DNA of 64,000 nt, taken from assembly GCF_016213215.1 (NCBI RefSeq), contig NZ_JACRAW010000098.1, positions 1 to 64,000 of the forward strand, in the 5' to 3' direction. Position 1 is the stretch's first letter. Each line of letters begins with the position of its first letter. Below are positions 29,917 to 39,298 of the stretch, piece after piece. The notes under the pieces are model-generated. The model saw only the letters and a list, made by a program, of their open reading frames with translations. It ran no database searches and was not told the origin of the DNA. The position numbers and the translations under genes are program-made. The stretch is from Bradyrhizobium sp. (lineage in GTDB: Bacteria > Pseudomonadota > Alphaproteobacteria > Rhizobiales > Xanthobacteraceae).

Positions 29917-30974
29917 GATGCTTCCTTTGCCGGCGCGCGGCTATGGCCGGATCCCGGAATGGCCATATAGCACGCCGCCTGATGACCCATTGTATCGAGC
30001 GGGAATAGCGGTGGTGTCGCATTCGCGCAGAGCGGCTCCGCAAACGGACAACGGGTATGAAAGCGGCAGCCGGGCGGCGGATCGATCGGATTTGGCGGAT
30101 CGCCCGAGATCGGCGGAGTTTCGGTGCGCCGGTCCGGATCGGACGACGGCATCGCCGCGAGCAGCGCCTTGGTATAGGGATGGGCGGGCGCGTCCCACAC
30201 CTGATCCACCGGGCCGAGTTCGACCACCTCGCCGAGGTACATCACCAGCACGCGGTCGGAGATGTAGCGGACCACGTTGAGATCGTGGCTGATGAAAAGA
30301 TAGGTCAGGCCGAATTCGCGCTTGAGATCCACCAGCAGGTTGAGCACCTGGGCCTCGACCGATTTGTCGAGCGCGGAGACCGCCTCGTCGAGGATCACGA
30401 GCCGCGGCGACAGCGCCAGCGCGCGCGCGATGTTGACGCGCTGGCGCTGGCCGCCCGAGATCTCGTGCGGATAGCGGTTGGCAAAGGTTTCCGGCCGCAA
30501 GCCGACCTTGCCGAGCAGTTCGCGCGCCAGCGTCCGCGCCGCGCCATCGGCCATGCCGTGGACCTTGGGGCCGAAGGCGATCGAATCCTCGATCGTCAGG
30601 CGCGGATTGAGCGAGGCGTAGCTGTCCTGGAACACCATCTGCATGCCGCGCCGCAGTTCGCGCAAGGACAGCGCCTGGCCGACCTGCATGCCGTCATAAA
30701 TGATCTCGCCGGTATCGCGCGTCATCAGATGCATCAAGAGCCGGGCGGTGGTCGACTTGCCGCAGCCGGACTCGCCGACGATGCCGACCGTCTCGCCCTT
30801 CATGACCGAGAAGGAGACGTTGTCGACCGCGCGCACGGTCTTGCGCGCGCCGAACAGGTCGCCGCGCACCGGGAAGTGCTTGGTCAGGCCCTCGACCTGG
30901 AGCAGCGGCTGCGCCGCGCCGCCGCGGTCCTCGACCGGCTCGAGCATCTCGATGGTGGGAGGCGTCTCACTCAT
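29913..30974 (-). CDS. Peptide-type ABC transporter ATP-binding protein (DppF-like)
   Basis: [35 protein letters not shown]...[32 protein letters not shown]...oligopeptide C-terminal HTRCP motif. Confidence 0.93.
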   Translation of the reverse strand: MSETPPTIEMLEPVEDRGGAAQPLLQVEGLTKHFPVRGDLFGARKTVRAVDNVSFSVMKGETVGIVGESGCGKSTTARLLMHLMTRDTGEIIYDGMQVGQALSLRELRRGMQMVFQDSYASLNPRLTIEDSIAFGPKVHGMADGAARTLARELLGKVGLRPETFANRYPHEISGGQRQRVNIARALALSPRLVILDEAVSALDKSVEAQVLNLLVDLKREFGLTYLFISHDLNVVRYISDRVLVMYLGEVVELGPVDQVWDAPAHPYTKALLAAMPSSDPDRRTETPPISGDPPNPIDPPPGCRFHTRCPFAEPLCANATPPLFPLDTMGHQAACYMAIPGSGHSRAPAKEAS

Positions 30975-30978
30975 TGCG

Positions 30979-31881
30979 CTAGTTCCGGATGTCCATGGCG
31001 CTGCGCATGCCATCGCTGAGCAGGTTAAAGCAGATCGAGACCATAAAGATCATCGCGCCCGGCAGGGCCGCGACCCACGGATTGACATAGATCGCGGTGC
31101 GCAGCGTGTTCAGCATCAGGCCCCATTCGGGCTCCGGCGGCTTTGTCCCCAAACCGAGGAAGGAGAGGCCGGCAGCGAGAATCATCGACACCGAGACCAG
31201 GCTGGTGGCGTAGACGAAGATCGGACCGAGCACGTTGCCGAGCATGTGCACGCGCATGATGGTGAAGGGTCCGGCGCCGGAAGCGCGCGCCGCCTCGACG
31301 AAGTCCATGTGGCGCACGCCGGTGGTGACGCTTTCGGCGACGCGGCTGATCTGCGGCACGAACACGATGGTCAGCGCGACGATGGAGTTGGTGATGCCGG
31401 CGCCCAGCGCGCCTGATATCGCGATCGCCAGCAGCACGGAGGGAAAGGCGTAGAACACGTCGACCGTGCGCATGATCGCGGTGTTGACCCTGCCGCCGAC
31501 GTAGCCGGCGACGAGGCCGAGCGAGGTGCCGACGCAGAACGCCAAGATCACCGGCAGGATGCCGATGACGAGCGACAGCCGGCCGCCATAGACGAGGCGC
31601 GCCAGCATGTCGCGGCCAAGCTCGTCGGTGCCGAGCGGATAGCCGGGCGTGCCGATATGACGGAGCCTGCGGATCATCGAGCCCTGATAGGGATCGGCCA
31701 GCCCCAGCCACGGCGCGATCAGCGCGGAGATGAAGATGATGAGCAGCACGACGGCGCAGACCACGCTGACCTTGTCGCGCAGAATGCGCCGGCCGACCGT
31801 CGCCCAGTAGCCGCGCGCCTTGGTGGCGGGCGCCGCCTGGAGCGCCGTGTCCGACATGGCGGGAATCGGGAGCTCGCTCAC
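30979..31881 (-). CDS. Peptide-type ABC transporter permease (DppC-like)
   Basis: [47 protein letters not shown]...[28 protein letters not shown]_transp EAA loop. Confidence 0.93.
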   Translation of the reverse strand: MSELPIPAMSDTALQAAPATKARGYWATVGRRILRDKVSVVCAVVLLIIFISALIAPWLGLADPYQGSMIRRLRHIGTPGYPLGTDELGRDMLARLVYGGRLSLVIGILPVILAFCVGTSLGLVAGYVGGRVNTAIMRTVDVFYAFPSVLLAIAISGALGAGITNSIVALTIVFVPQISRVAESVTTGVRHMDFVEAARASGAGPFTIMRVHMLGNVLGPIFVYATSLVSVSMILAAGLSFLGLGTKPPEPEWGLMLNTLRTAIYVNPWVAALPGAMIFMVSICFNLLSDGMRSAMDIRN

Positions 31882-31882
31882 G

Positions 31883-32836
31883 TCAGCCCCGCTTGATGCG
31901 CGGGTCGATCGCGGCCTGCGCGATATCGACCAGAAGATTGAGGAAGACGAAGAACAGCGCCAGCACCAGGATCGTGCCCTGCAGCAGCGGCAGGTCGCGC
32001 TGGAAGATCGCCGAGTTGAGCAGGAAGCCGGAGCCCGGCCACGAGAACACGGTCTCGATCAGGATCGAGCCGCCGAGCATGTAGCCGAGCTGCAACCCCA
32101 TCACCGCAAGCGCGGTAGGCGCGGCGTTCTTGACGACGTGGCGGAACACCCCTCGTTCGCGCAGGCCCTTGGCGCGCAGCGCCTCGACGAAATCCTGGCT
32201 CAGAATGTCGCCGGTCAGCGCGCGCACGGTGCGGGTGACGATCCCCATCGGGATCACCGAAGTGGTGATGGCGGGCAGGACGAGGTAGCGCAAATGCTCC
32301 CAATCCCATCCCCAAGCCCCGGAACCGCCGGGGCCGGCACCGACCGCCGGCAGCCAGTTGAGCTCGACGGAAAAGATGATGACCAGCAGCATGCCGAGCC
32401 AGTAATGCGGCACCGAGACCCCGGCGATTGCAAAGGAGGTCGCGACCTTGTCGACCCAGCTTTCGCGGAAGTAGCCGGCGATCAGGCCGAACAACAGGCC
32501 GAGGGTGAAGCCGATCATCGCCGCGGCAACGGCGAGCGTCACCGTGTTGCCGACCGCGCGCATCACTTCTGACAGCACGGGCCGGCCGGTCGCAATCGAA
32601 TTGCCGAGATCGCCATGGATCGCCCGCCACAGCCACAGGCCGAACTGCACCGGCAACGGCCGGTCGAAGCCGTAGGCTGCGCGCAACTGTGCCGCGAGCT
32701 CCTCCGAGGCGTCCGCCGGCAGCACCGCTACAAGCGGATCGCCGGGCGTGATGTGCACGAGCAGGAAGCACACCAGCGCCACGCTGGCCACGATCGGGAT
32801 CACATAAACGATGCGTCGGGCGATATAGGCGAGCAC
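31883..32836 (-). CDS. Peptide-type ABC transporter permease (DppB-like), probable GTG start
   Basis: YIARRIVYVIPIVASVALVCFLLVHITPGDPLVAVLP...VEALRAKGLRERGVFRHVVKNAAPTALAVMG; the longer ORF start (32971) falls inside the palindromic repeat, so a start near 32836 is preferred. Confidence 0.88.
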   Translation of the reverse strand: MLAYIARRIVYVIPIVASVALVCFLLVHITPGDPLVAVLPADASEELAAQLRAAYGFDRPLPVQFGLWLWRAIHGDLGNSIATGRPVLSEVMRAVGNTVTLAVAAAMIGFTLGLLFGLIAGYFRESWVDKVATSFAIAGVSVPHYWLGMLLVIIFSVELNWLPAVGAGPGGSGAWGWDWEHLRYLVLPAITTSVIPMGIVTRTVRALTGDILSQDFVEALRAKGLRERGVFRHVVKNAAPTALAVMGLQLGYMLGGSILIETVFSWPGSGFLLNSAIFQRDLPLLQGTILVLALFFVFLNLLVDIAQAAIDPRIKRG

Positions 32837-32854
32837 CAGGGATACCTTGATCTT

Positions 32855-33020
32855 CCTTCTCCCCTTGTGGGAGAAGGTGGCGCGCATGAAATGCGCGCCG
32901 GATGAGGGGTTGTGTCGGCGGATACAGGTCTTCTGATGAGAGACGTTCGTCCGCGGAAACAGACCCCTCACCCGGCTTCGCGTTCCGCGAAGCCACCCTC
33001 TCCCACAAGGGGAGAGGGCA
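32855..33020. repeat. Intergenic palindromic repeat, CTCTCCCCTTGTGGGAGAG family (copy 2)
   Basis: CCTTCTCCCCTTGTGGGAGAAGG ... GGATGAGGGGTT ... ACCCCTCACCC ... CCCTCTCCCACAAGGGGAGAGGG. Confidence 0.75.
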
Positions 33021-33035
33021 ACGACTATGCCCGTC

Positions 33036-34703
33036 TTACTGCGCCATCGAGACCGGCGAGAAGTCGACGAACCAGCTCTTCGGCTGCACGAAGCCCTTGA
33101 CCTTCGGGCTCATGGCGCGCGGCGCGACATCGTGCGCGACATAGAGGAACGCCGCGTCGTCGACCGAGGCCGCATGCAGTTCGGCGAGCGCTGCATCGCG
33201 CGCGACCGGATCGAAGGTCTGCCGCGCCTTGGTGACCAGCTCGTCGAACTTGGGATTGTGGATGTAACCCCAGTTGTTCGAGACCGGCGGAGCCATCGAC
33301 GACTGCTGGAAGCGCACCAGTGCGAAGAACGGGTCCATCGCCGCATAGGTGACGTTGATGGCATTGGCGCCGTTCGCGGTCGGATCCTTGGCGCCACGAC
33401 GCCAGTTGGTGAACAGCGTATTCCATTCGATGACGTCAAGCTTCACATCGAAGTAGCACTCGCCCAATGCCTGCTGCAGATACTCGTTCATCGGCAGCGG
33501 CAGCATCTGGCCCGAGCCCGATGCCGAGGTCTGGATCTTCACCGTCAGCTTCTTGTTCGGACCGAAGCCGGCCTCCTGCATCAGCTTCTGCGCCGCGGTC
33601 TTATCGAACTTGATCTGGAACGTCGGGTTGCCGCGCCAGGGATGGCCGGGCTCGAAGGTACCGGTCGCCGACACCATCAGGCCGGCGAGCAGGCCCTCCT
33701 TGAGGCCTTCGCGATCGATGCAGAGATTGGCGGCCTTGCGGACGCGGATGTCGTTCCAGGGCGAGCCTTCGACACGGGAGAACTGCCACGGCCAGACATG
33801 CGGGGATTCGTTGGCCTTGAGCTGGAAGCCGCGCTGCTTGATTTCCTTGATCGCATCCGGTGCCGGCGCTTCGACCCAGTCGACCTGACCGGAGAGTAGC
33901 GCCGCGGTGCGGGCATTGGCCTCCGGCATCGGCAGCAGCACCATCCTGTCGGTCTTGGGCACGCGCGCCTTGTCCCAATAGTTCGCGTTCTTGACGAGTT
34001 CGAGCCGCTCGCGCGGTGTGAATTTCGCCATCTTCCACGGGCCGGTACCCGAGGCATCCTTGGCAAACGCCGCCCAGGCCGCCTGCGACTTCGCCTTGGC
34101 ATCGGCGCCTTCGGCGCTGTCGAAGAACTTCTGCCACTTGGCCGGGCTCGCCATGAAGAGGTTGGTGAGGTTGATCGGCAGGAAGCTGTCCGGCTCCTTG
34201 GTGGAGAGCTCCACCGTCATGTCGTCGATCTTGCGCGCGGAGGCCAGCGTCGGCATGCGCGAGGCGGTCACGCCGACCTGGCTGGCGTCGAATTGCGGCG
34301 CATCCTGCTTCAGGACCTTTTCGACGTTCCAGACCACCGCGTCCGCGTTGAAAGGCGAGCCATCATGGAAGGTGACGCCGGGGCGCAGCTTAAACACCCA
34401 TTTCTTCTTGTCGGTGTCATCCACCTTCCATTCGGTGGCAAGGCCCGGAATGACGACGCTCGCCTTGTCCGCCGAGGACAAGTCCCACATCGTCAGCCCG
34501 TCGTACATGGTGAGGCCGGTGAAGCGATTGCCCTCGAAGCCTTGATCGGGCTGGCCGAGGGTGCGCGGAATATCGGCAGCCGTCATCCCGATGCGCAGCA
34601 CCGTTTCCGCGCCGGCACTACGCGGCAGCCCGGCTGCTGCAGCCAGCACCAGCGCAGCAGTCGCCAGAACCGCATGATTTCTTCGCCATCTCTCAACACG
34701 CAT
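33036..34703 (-). CDS. ABC transporter substrate-binding protein (peptide/nickel type, SBP_bac_5)
   Basis: Signal peptide followed by TVLRIGMTAADIPRTLGQPDQGFEGNRFTGLTMYDGLTMWDLSSADKASVVIPGLATEWKVDDTDKKKWVFKLRPGVTFHDGSPFNADAVVWNVEKV. Confidence 0.93.
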   Translation of the reverse strand: MRVERWRRNHAVLATAALVLAAAAGLPRSAGAETVLRIGMTAADIPRTLGQPDQGFEGNRFTGLTMYDGLTMWDLSSADKASVVIPGLATEWKVDDTDKKKWVFKLRPGVTFHDGSPFNADAVVWNVEKVLKQDAPQFDASQVGVTASRMPTLASARKIDDMTVELSTKEPDSFLPINLTNLFMASPAKWQKFFDSAEGADAKAKSQAAWAAFAKDASGTGPWKMAKFTPRERLELVKNANYWDKARVPKTDRMVLLPMPEANARTAALLSGQVDWVEAPAPDAIKEIKQRGFQLKANESPHVWPWQFSRVEGSPWNDIRVRKAANLCIDREGLKEGLLAGLMVSATGTFEPGHPWRGNPTFQIKFDKTAAQKLMQEAGFGPNKKLTVKIQTSASGSGQMLPLPMNEYLQQALGECYFDVKLDVIEWNTLFTNWRRGAKDPTANGANAINVTYAAMDPFFALVRFQQSSMAPPVSNNWGYIHNPKFDELVTKARQTFDPVARDAALAELHAASVDDAAFLYVAHDVAPRAMSPKVKGFVQPKSWFVDFSPVSMAQ

Positions 34704-34731
34704 TGCCTCAGTCCTCTGCTTGACGGATTAA

Positions 34732-34743
34732 TTTGTATACAAA
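34732..34743. promoter_or_regulatory. Perfect palindrome TTTGTATACAAA, candidate GntR-family operator
   Basis: Read directly; 29 bp upstream of the minus-strand SBP start. Confidence 0.5.
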
Positions 34744-34906
34744 CGTTGCAAACCCCGTGCCAAAGCCGCCCCCCGGCACGGTCCGAATTCCGGGACTTCC
34801 GCTTGTTTCACAACTGATTGTGCAGGCGCGCCCTCCCTATTTCCACTGCCCAATGTGGCATCAAGCTTGCTTGCTAAGCTGCAAATGACAATTAGGAGCT
34901 TACTTC

Positions 34907-36508
34907 ATGCGCATTCGAATTTCGATGGCTAACGCGATCCTCGCGCTCGCCTTGTCAGTGATTTCTCCGCTATCCGCACGCGCCGAACAGGTCGTACGCT
35001 ACGGAATATCGATGGCGGACATACCGCTGACGACAGGCCAGCCCGATCGCGGCGCCGGCGCCTATCAATTCACAGGTTACACCATCTACGACCCGCTCGT
35101 TGCCTGGGAAATGGACGTCGCCGAGCGGCCCGGAAAGCTGGTGCCGGGGCTGGCGACCGAATGGAAGGTCGACGACAACGACAAGACCAAGTGGCGCTTC
35201 ACCCTGCGCAAGGGCGTCAAATTCCATGACGGCAGCGACTTCAATGCCGACGCGGTAATCTGGAATCTGGACAAAGTGCTCAATGACAAGGCACCACAGT
35301 TCGACAAGCGGCAGAGCGCACAGGTCAAGACCCGGCTGCCTTCGGTCGCGAGCTACGCCAAGATCGACGACTACAAGGTGGAGATCAAGACCAAGACGAT
35401 CGACTCCTTCTTTCCCTACCAGATGCTCTGGTTCCTGGTTTCGAGCCCGGCGCAATACGAGAAGCTGGGCAAGGATTGGGACAAGTTCGCCACCCAGCCC
35501 TCGGGCACCGGCCCGTTCAAACTGATGAAACTCGTGCCGCGCGAGCTCGCCGAGCTCTCCAGGAACCCGGACTACTGGAACAAGAAGCGCATCCCGAAGG
35601 CCGACAAGATGATCCTGGTGCCGATGCCGGAGGCGCTGACGCGCACCAACGCGCTGCTCGCCGGCCAGGTCGACCTGATCGAAACGCCGGCGCCCGATGC
35701 GGTGCCGCAGCTGAAAGGCGCCGGCATGAAGATCGTCGACAACATCACCCCGCACGTCTGGAATTATCACTTAAGCGTGCTGCCCGGCTCGCCCTGGACC
35801 GATATCCGCCTGCGCAAGGCGCTCAATCTTGCCATCGACCGCGAGGCGGTGGTGGGGTTGATGAACGGTCTGGCCAAGCCCGCCAAGGGCCAGGTCGACC
35901 CGTCGAGCCCGTGGTTCGGCAAGCCGACCTTCGACCTCAAATACGATCCCTCCGCCGCCAGGAAACTGGTCGAGGAAGCCGGCTACTCCAGGAACAAGCC
36001 GCTGAAGGCCACGTTCATCATCGCGCAGGGCGGCACTGGACAGATGCTGTCGCTGCCGATGAATGAGTTCGTTCAGCAGAGCTTCAAGGAGATCGGCATC
36101 GATATCGACTTCAAGGTGGTCGAGCTCGAGACCCTGTACACGCATTGGCGCAAGGGTGCCGCCGACGAGATGAACGCCGGCATCACCTCCAACAACATCG
36201 CCTATGTGACCTCGGACCCGCTCTACGCCATCGTGCGCTTCTTCCATTCGGGACAGATCGCGCCGGTCGGCGTCAACTGGGGCGGCTACAAGAACCCCAA
36301 GGTCGATGCGCTGATCGACGAGGCCAAGCAGACCTTCGATCCGGCCAAGCAGGATGAACTACTGGCGCAGGCCCATGCGCAGGTCGTCGATGACGCGGTA
36401 CTGGTCTGGGTGGTGCACGACACCAACCCGCACGCGCTATCGCCGAAAATCAAGCAGTTCGTGCAGGCGCAGCACTGGTTCCAGGACCTGACCACGATCG
36501 GGCAGTAG
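34907..36508 (+). CDS. ABC transporter substrate-binding protein (SBP_bac_5), paralogue of the divergent gene
   Basis: Signal peptide followed by QVVRYGISMADIPLTTGQPDRGAGAYQFTGYTIYDPLVAWEMDVAERPGKLVPGLATEWKVDDNDKTKWRFTLRKGVKFHDGSDFNADAVIWNLDKV. Confidence 0.93.
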   Translation: MRIRISMANAILALALSVISPLSARAEQVVRYGISMADIPLTTGQPDRGAGAYQFTGYTIYDPLVAWEMDVAERPGKLVPGLATEWKVDDNDKTKWRFTLRKGVKFHDGSDFNADAVIWNLDKVLNDKAPQFDKRQSAQVKTRLPSVASYAKIDDYKVEIKTKTIDSFFPYQMLWFLVSSPAQYEKLGKDWDKFATQPSGTGPFKLMKLVPRELAELSRNPDYWNKKRIPKADKMILVPMPEALTRTNALLAGQVDLIETPAPDAVPQLKGAGMKIVDNITPHVWNYHLSVLPGSPWTDIRLRKALNLAIDREAVVGLMNGLAKPAKGQVDPSSPWFGKPTFDLKYDPSAARKLVEEAGYSRNKPLKATFIIAQGGTGQMLSLPMNEFVQQSFKEIGIDIDFKVVELETLYTHWRKGAADEMNAGITSNNIAYVTSDPLYAIVRFFHSGQIAPVGVNWGGYKNPKVDALIDEAKQTFDPAKQDELLAQAHAQVVDDAVLVWVVHDTNPHALSPKIKQFVQAQHWFQDLTTIGQ

Positions 36509-36628
36509 GTCGGCGTCGGAAGCACGGGCGCAAAGGGACGAGGTCGATCGGGTCAGTTGCCGCTGGCTGTGTTGACACCTCGTCCCGCCTGTTGAGAGGG
36601 GCCAGATCGCCCCGGGGCGATCCGGCGT

Positions 36629-36862
36629 TCATTTCTCGGGACGCGACAATCGATACGAAACGGCGCCATAGGTACTTACGACATAGGGCACGAAGTAGGT
36701 CAAAACGATCTTTGTCCGGCTGAGGGATATGGTCGCGTCACCCTGATTATAAGATTGAGGACGGTGTCAACCATGAGCGCAACGCAGGTGGGCCGAAAAG
36801 GTATCCCGTCAGAAAGCGAATACTGAACGGCTAGTCTCAGGCGCAACATGACGCTCTCGTTG
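36629..36862 (-). pseudogene. Degenerate duplicate of nrtS (functional-looking copy at 42869-43099)
   Basis: Nucleotide similarity to 42867-43172 visible by eye (e.g. AAACGGCGCCATAGGTACTTACGACATAGGGCACGAAGTAGGTCAAAACGATCTTTGTCC); about 9-nt and 1-nt deletions break the frame. Confidence 0.75.
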
Positions 36863-37013
36863 AAACGGTTATTCTAGTAGGCATCGAACAAAGAGGGAAG
36901 CTGGCGACTCCATCTCGTGATCAAGCATCTCGACAACCGTCCGCAACGCCGGCCGGCACACAACGAACCGTCTCGCTGGCCCCCTCGACGAATCGATTTC
37001 GTCGCGCGGCCCT

Positions 37014-37619
37014 TCATCCGGCGGCGAAGAAGTTGAGGAAGGTGCGTCCCTGGTCGGACAACCAGTCCACCTCACCGGTAATATATCCAGCGAGCCGCCC
37101 CCGCCGATCGATGATGTAGGAAATCGGCATTCCCCAAAGCACGAAGGGCGTGGGCGCCTCGCTTTCGGCCCGCCTGGCGATGCGTCCGAGCGGATCAAGA
37201 AACGGTCGAAGCCGGGTCACATTGAGCTGCTTCAGGAACGAGGCAACCACCGGATGCCCGGCCTGGTCGATCGAGACGGCCACGATCTCCAGCTCTGTTT
37301 CACCAGCCCTTCGCTGCAGCCCATCCAGCAGCGGCAATTCGCGGCGGCAGGGCGGGCACCAGGTCGCCCAGAAGTTCACCAAGATCGCCTTCCCGCGCAA
37401 CGAATTCAACGCAACAAGCTTGCCATCAATACGCTCCAGGACCAGGGTCGGGACCTCGTTCAAAGGCCGGAGTTCGACGAATTGCGAGCGTGCTGTTCGA
37501 AGCGGCGGCGGTCCGCTGTCCGTCGTGTTTGCCTGCGCTCGCGCTACGGCGGATAGAACTGATCCACCCACGCCCGCCAGGAACGCCCGGCGCGATCGCG
37601 ACAAACCTTCAGCGTCCAT
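37014..37619 (-). CDS. TlpA family thiol-disulfide oxidoreductase with N-terminal signal
   Basis: RRAFLAGVGGSVLSAVARAQA...GKAILVNFWATWCPPCRRELPLLDGLQRRAG. Confidence 0.9.
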   Translation of the reverse strand: MDAEGLSRSRRAFLAGVGGSVLSAVARAQANTTDSGPPPLRTARSQFVELRPLNEVPTLVLERIDGKLVALNSLRGKAILVNFWATWCPPCRRELPLLDGLQRRAGETELEIVAVSIDQAGHPVVASFLKQLNVTRLRPFLDPLGRIARRAESEAPTPFVLWGMPISYIIDRRGRLAGYITGEVDWLSDQGRTFLNFFAAG

Positions 37620-38160
37620 GGGCGGCGGACCCGTCGCCTTCCGGCCCGATCAGATATTCACGAACCAGAAGCCGCGCCCGGTGCAAGCGGGCCTTTGCTG
37701 TCGCGACAGTCAAGCCGAGGCGCTCGCATATTTCCGCGATGGTCAACTCCTCGAAGTCGCGCAGCAGGATCATTTCGAGATAGTGAGGTGGCAACGACTC
37801 GAGAGCGGAGGCGAGTTCCACCCGCAGCTCGTCGCTCGACCGCTGCGCGAGATCCGCCGCAACCCGATCATCATCGAGCGCCTCCTGCCCGAACATCCTG
37901 CGGGAGAGCCGCGCGCATTCCCGGCGCACGATGGTAAAGAGCCATCCCGCAAAAGACGCGGCGCTCTCAAGCGAGCGGACGTGCCGCGTCACGATCAGCA
38001 GCGCCTCCTGCACCGCATCATCGATTTCACTCATCACACAGTGGCGCATGGCGTAGCGGCGCGCATCAGATTGACACTCGGCCAACAATTGGTCGAGTGC
38101 CGCCGGGTCACCGCCCTGTGCGCGGACGATCAGATGATGCCGATTCACCGCTATCGCCAT
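37609..38160 (-). CDS. ECF-like RNA polymerase sigma factor
   Basis: MSEIDDAVQEALLIVTRHVRSLESAASFAGWLFTIVRRECARLSRRMFG...LPPHYLEMILLRDFEELTIAEICERLGLTVATAKARLHRARLLVREYL; sigma2/sigma4 regions. Confidence 0.9.
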   Translation of the reverse strand: MAIAVNRHHLIVRAQGGDPAALDQLLAECQSDARRYAMRHCVMSEIDDAVQEALLIVTRHVRSLESAASFAGWLFTIVRRECARLSRRMFGQEALDDDRVAADLAQRSSDELRVELASALESLPPHYLEMILLRDFEELTIAEICERLGLTVATAKARLHRARLLVREYLIGPEGDGSAAHGR

Positions 38161-38170
38161 GCCGAGCGCC

Positions 38171-38380
38171 TTAGCCTTCAAGCTTCCGGCCGACCATGGC
38201 GCAGGCGGGGCAGAAGCCGAACAGGCCCGACAACGCCGCCATGGCACCCATGAGACCCACGGCCCAGCCGGTCATCGTTGGACCGAAGTAGGCCAGGGAC
38301 GCCCCAATGAGACCGACGCCCATGACCACCCTGACTGCGCGCTCCCAACCGGGAACATTCTTGACGTAGAACATCTTCAT
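38171..38380 (-). CDS. YgaP-like (DUF2892) membrane protein
   Basis: MKMFYVKNVPGWERAVRVVMGVGLIGASLAYFGPTMTGWAVGLMGAMAALSGLFGFCPACAMVGRKLEG. Confidence 0.85.
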   Translation of the reverse strand: MKMFYVKNVPGWERAVRVVMGVGLIGASLAYFGPTMTGWAVGLMGAMAALSGLFGFCPACAMVGRKLEG

Positions 38381-38638
38381 CCTCCTTTTCGGACCGAGGA
38401 GAGCTTCCTCACCCCGCAAGAGGCTGAAAATGCCGAAAAGGATTCGCGTGCCCGAAACAATTTCTTACCGCCTCGTAGGACGAGGCGACGATCAACCATC
38501 CGCCTTGTGGCCATGATGATTTGACCTGCAGGTTGAACGCTTGACGTCGCGACACGACGGTCCTGATCCCAGCCGTCAACGCAGGGAGAACCGTCTCGCT
38601 TGGCCTTGATGACGACATGCACGACCATCCGAGGCTAG

Positions 38639-38664
38639 TTCGCCCGTTTCCCGCAAAAGGTTAC
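38639..38664 (-). promoter_or_regulatory. SigF-type promoter motif GTAACC-N16-CGAA
   Basis: Minus strand GTAACC TTTTGCGGGAAACGGG CGAA; upstream of the DUF2892-sigma-TlpA unit. Confidence 0.6.
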
Positions 38665-38867
38665 CGGCTGCTGAAGATAATCGAGCCGAGCGGGCATTCG
38701 GTGATGATTTCTCCGCTGGCTCGATCCGATGTGCGGATCGCGTGCGCTCGCACCCCGCCTCAGTGGGGACCGAGATAGCCAACCACGAACATCACGATAT
38801 ACGTCGTCCAAGCGACAATGCATTCGCGCAAGAAATGGGTCTCACGGACTCGTGACAAGCCCGGAGG

Positions 38868-38894
38868 GTAACTGCGGCTGACCTCGGAACGAAT
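38868..38894 (+). promoter_or_regulatory. SigF-type promoter motif GTAACT-N16-CGAAT upstream of bufA
   Basis: GTAACT GCGGCTGACCTCGGAA CGAAT; ends 54 bp before the bufA ATG. Confidence 0.7.
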
Positions 38895-38948
38895 CAATCG
38901 ATGCACCTTCGCCGAGCCTGGCGAAGCACTCTCGAGAGGAAAAGATCA

Positions 38949-39254
38949 ATGTCTGCGAAGAATGTTGTGAGTTCGCTCATCCTCGCCGGTGCCGTTACCA
39001 CCGCGCTTGCGACCATTGCCGCCGCCGGCCCGCTGACGAAAGCCGAGGGGGAAGCCGCCATGGCTGCCCAAAAGGAGAAGTGTTACGGCGTCGCCCTGAA
39101 GGGTCAGAACGATTGCGCCGCGGGCCCCGGCACGACCTGCCAAGGCACCTCGACCGTCGACTTCCAGGGCAACGCGTGGAAGTTCGTTCAGGGCGGGACC
39201 TGCGCCAGCATTAAGCTGCCGAACGGCAAGCATGGTTCTCTGAAGCCGATCTGA
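38949..39254 (+). CDS. bufA: Bufferin-type metallophore precursor (BufA1-like, DUF2282)
   Basis: Signal peptide [26 protein letters not shown], then [59 protein letters not shown]; four Cys and the KCYGVA...[11 protein letters not shown]...GTC DUF2282 signature; upstream of DUF692 gene. Confidence 0.92.
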   Translation: MSAKNVVSSLILAGAVTTALATIAAAGPLTKAEGEAAMAAQKEKCYGVALKGQNDCAAGPGTTCQGTSTVDFQGNAWKFVQGGTCASIKLPNGKHGSLKPI

Positions 39255-39298
39255 CGCGGCAAGAACGCACGATTATCGCAGGAAGGCGGAGAAACAAC

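Noticed and set aside
12314-30280. Very long antisense ORFs such as 12314-14218 +, 23554-25263 +, 28334-30280 +
   Set aside because: They lie opposite well-supported genes (acyl-CoA dehydrogenase, HlyD, amidase), have Arg/His/Asp-rich low-information composition and no recognisable domains; expected artefacts of high GC3
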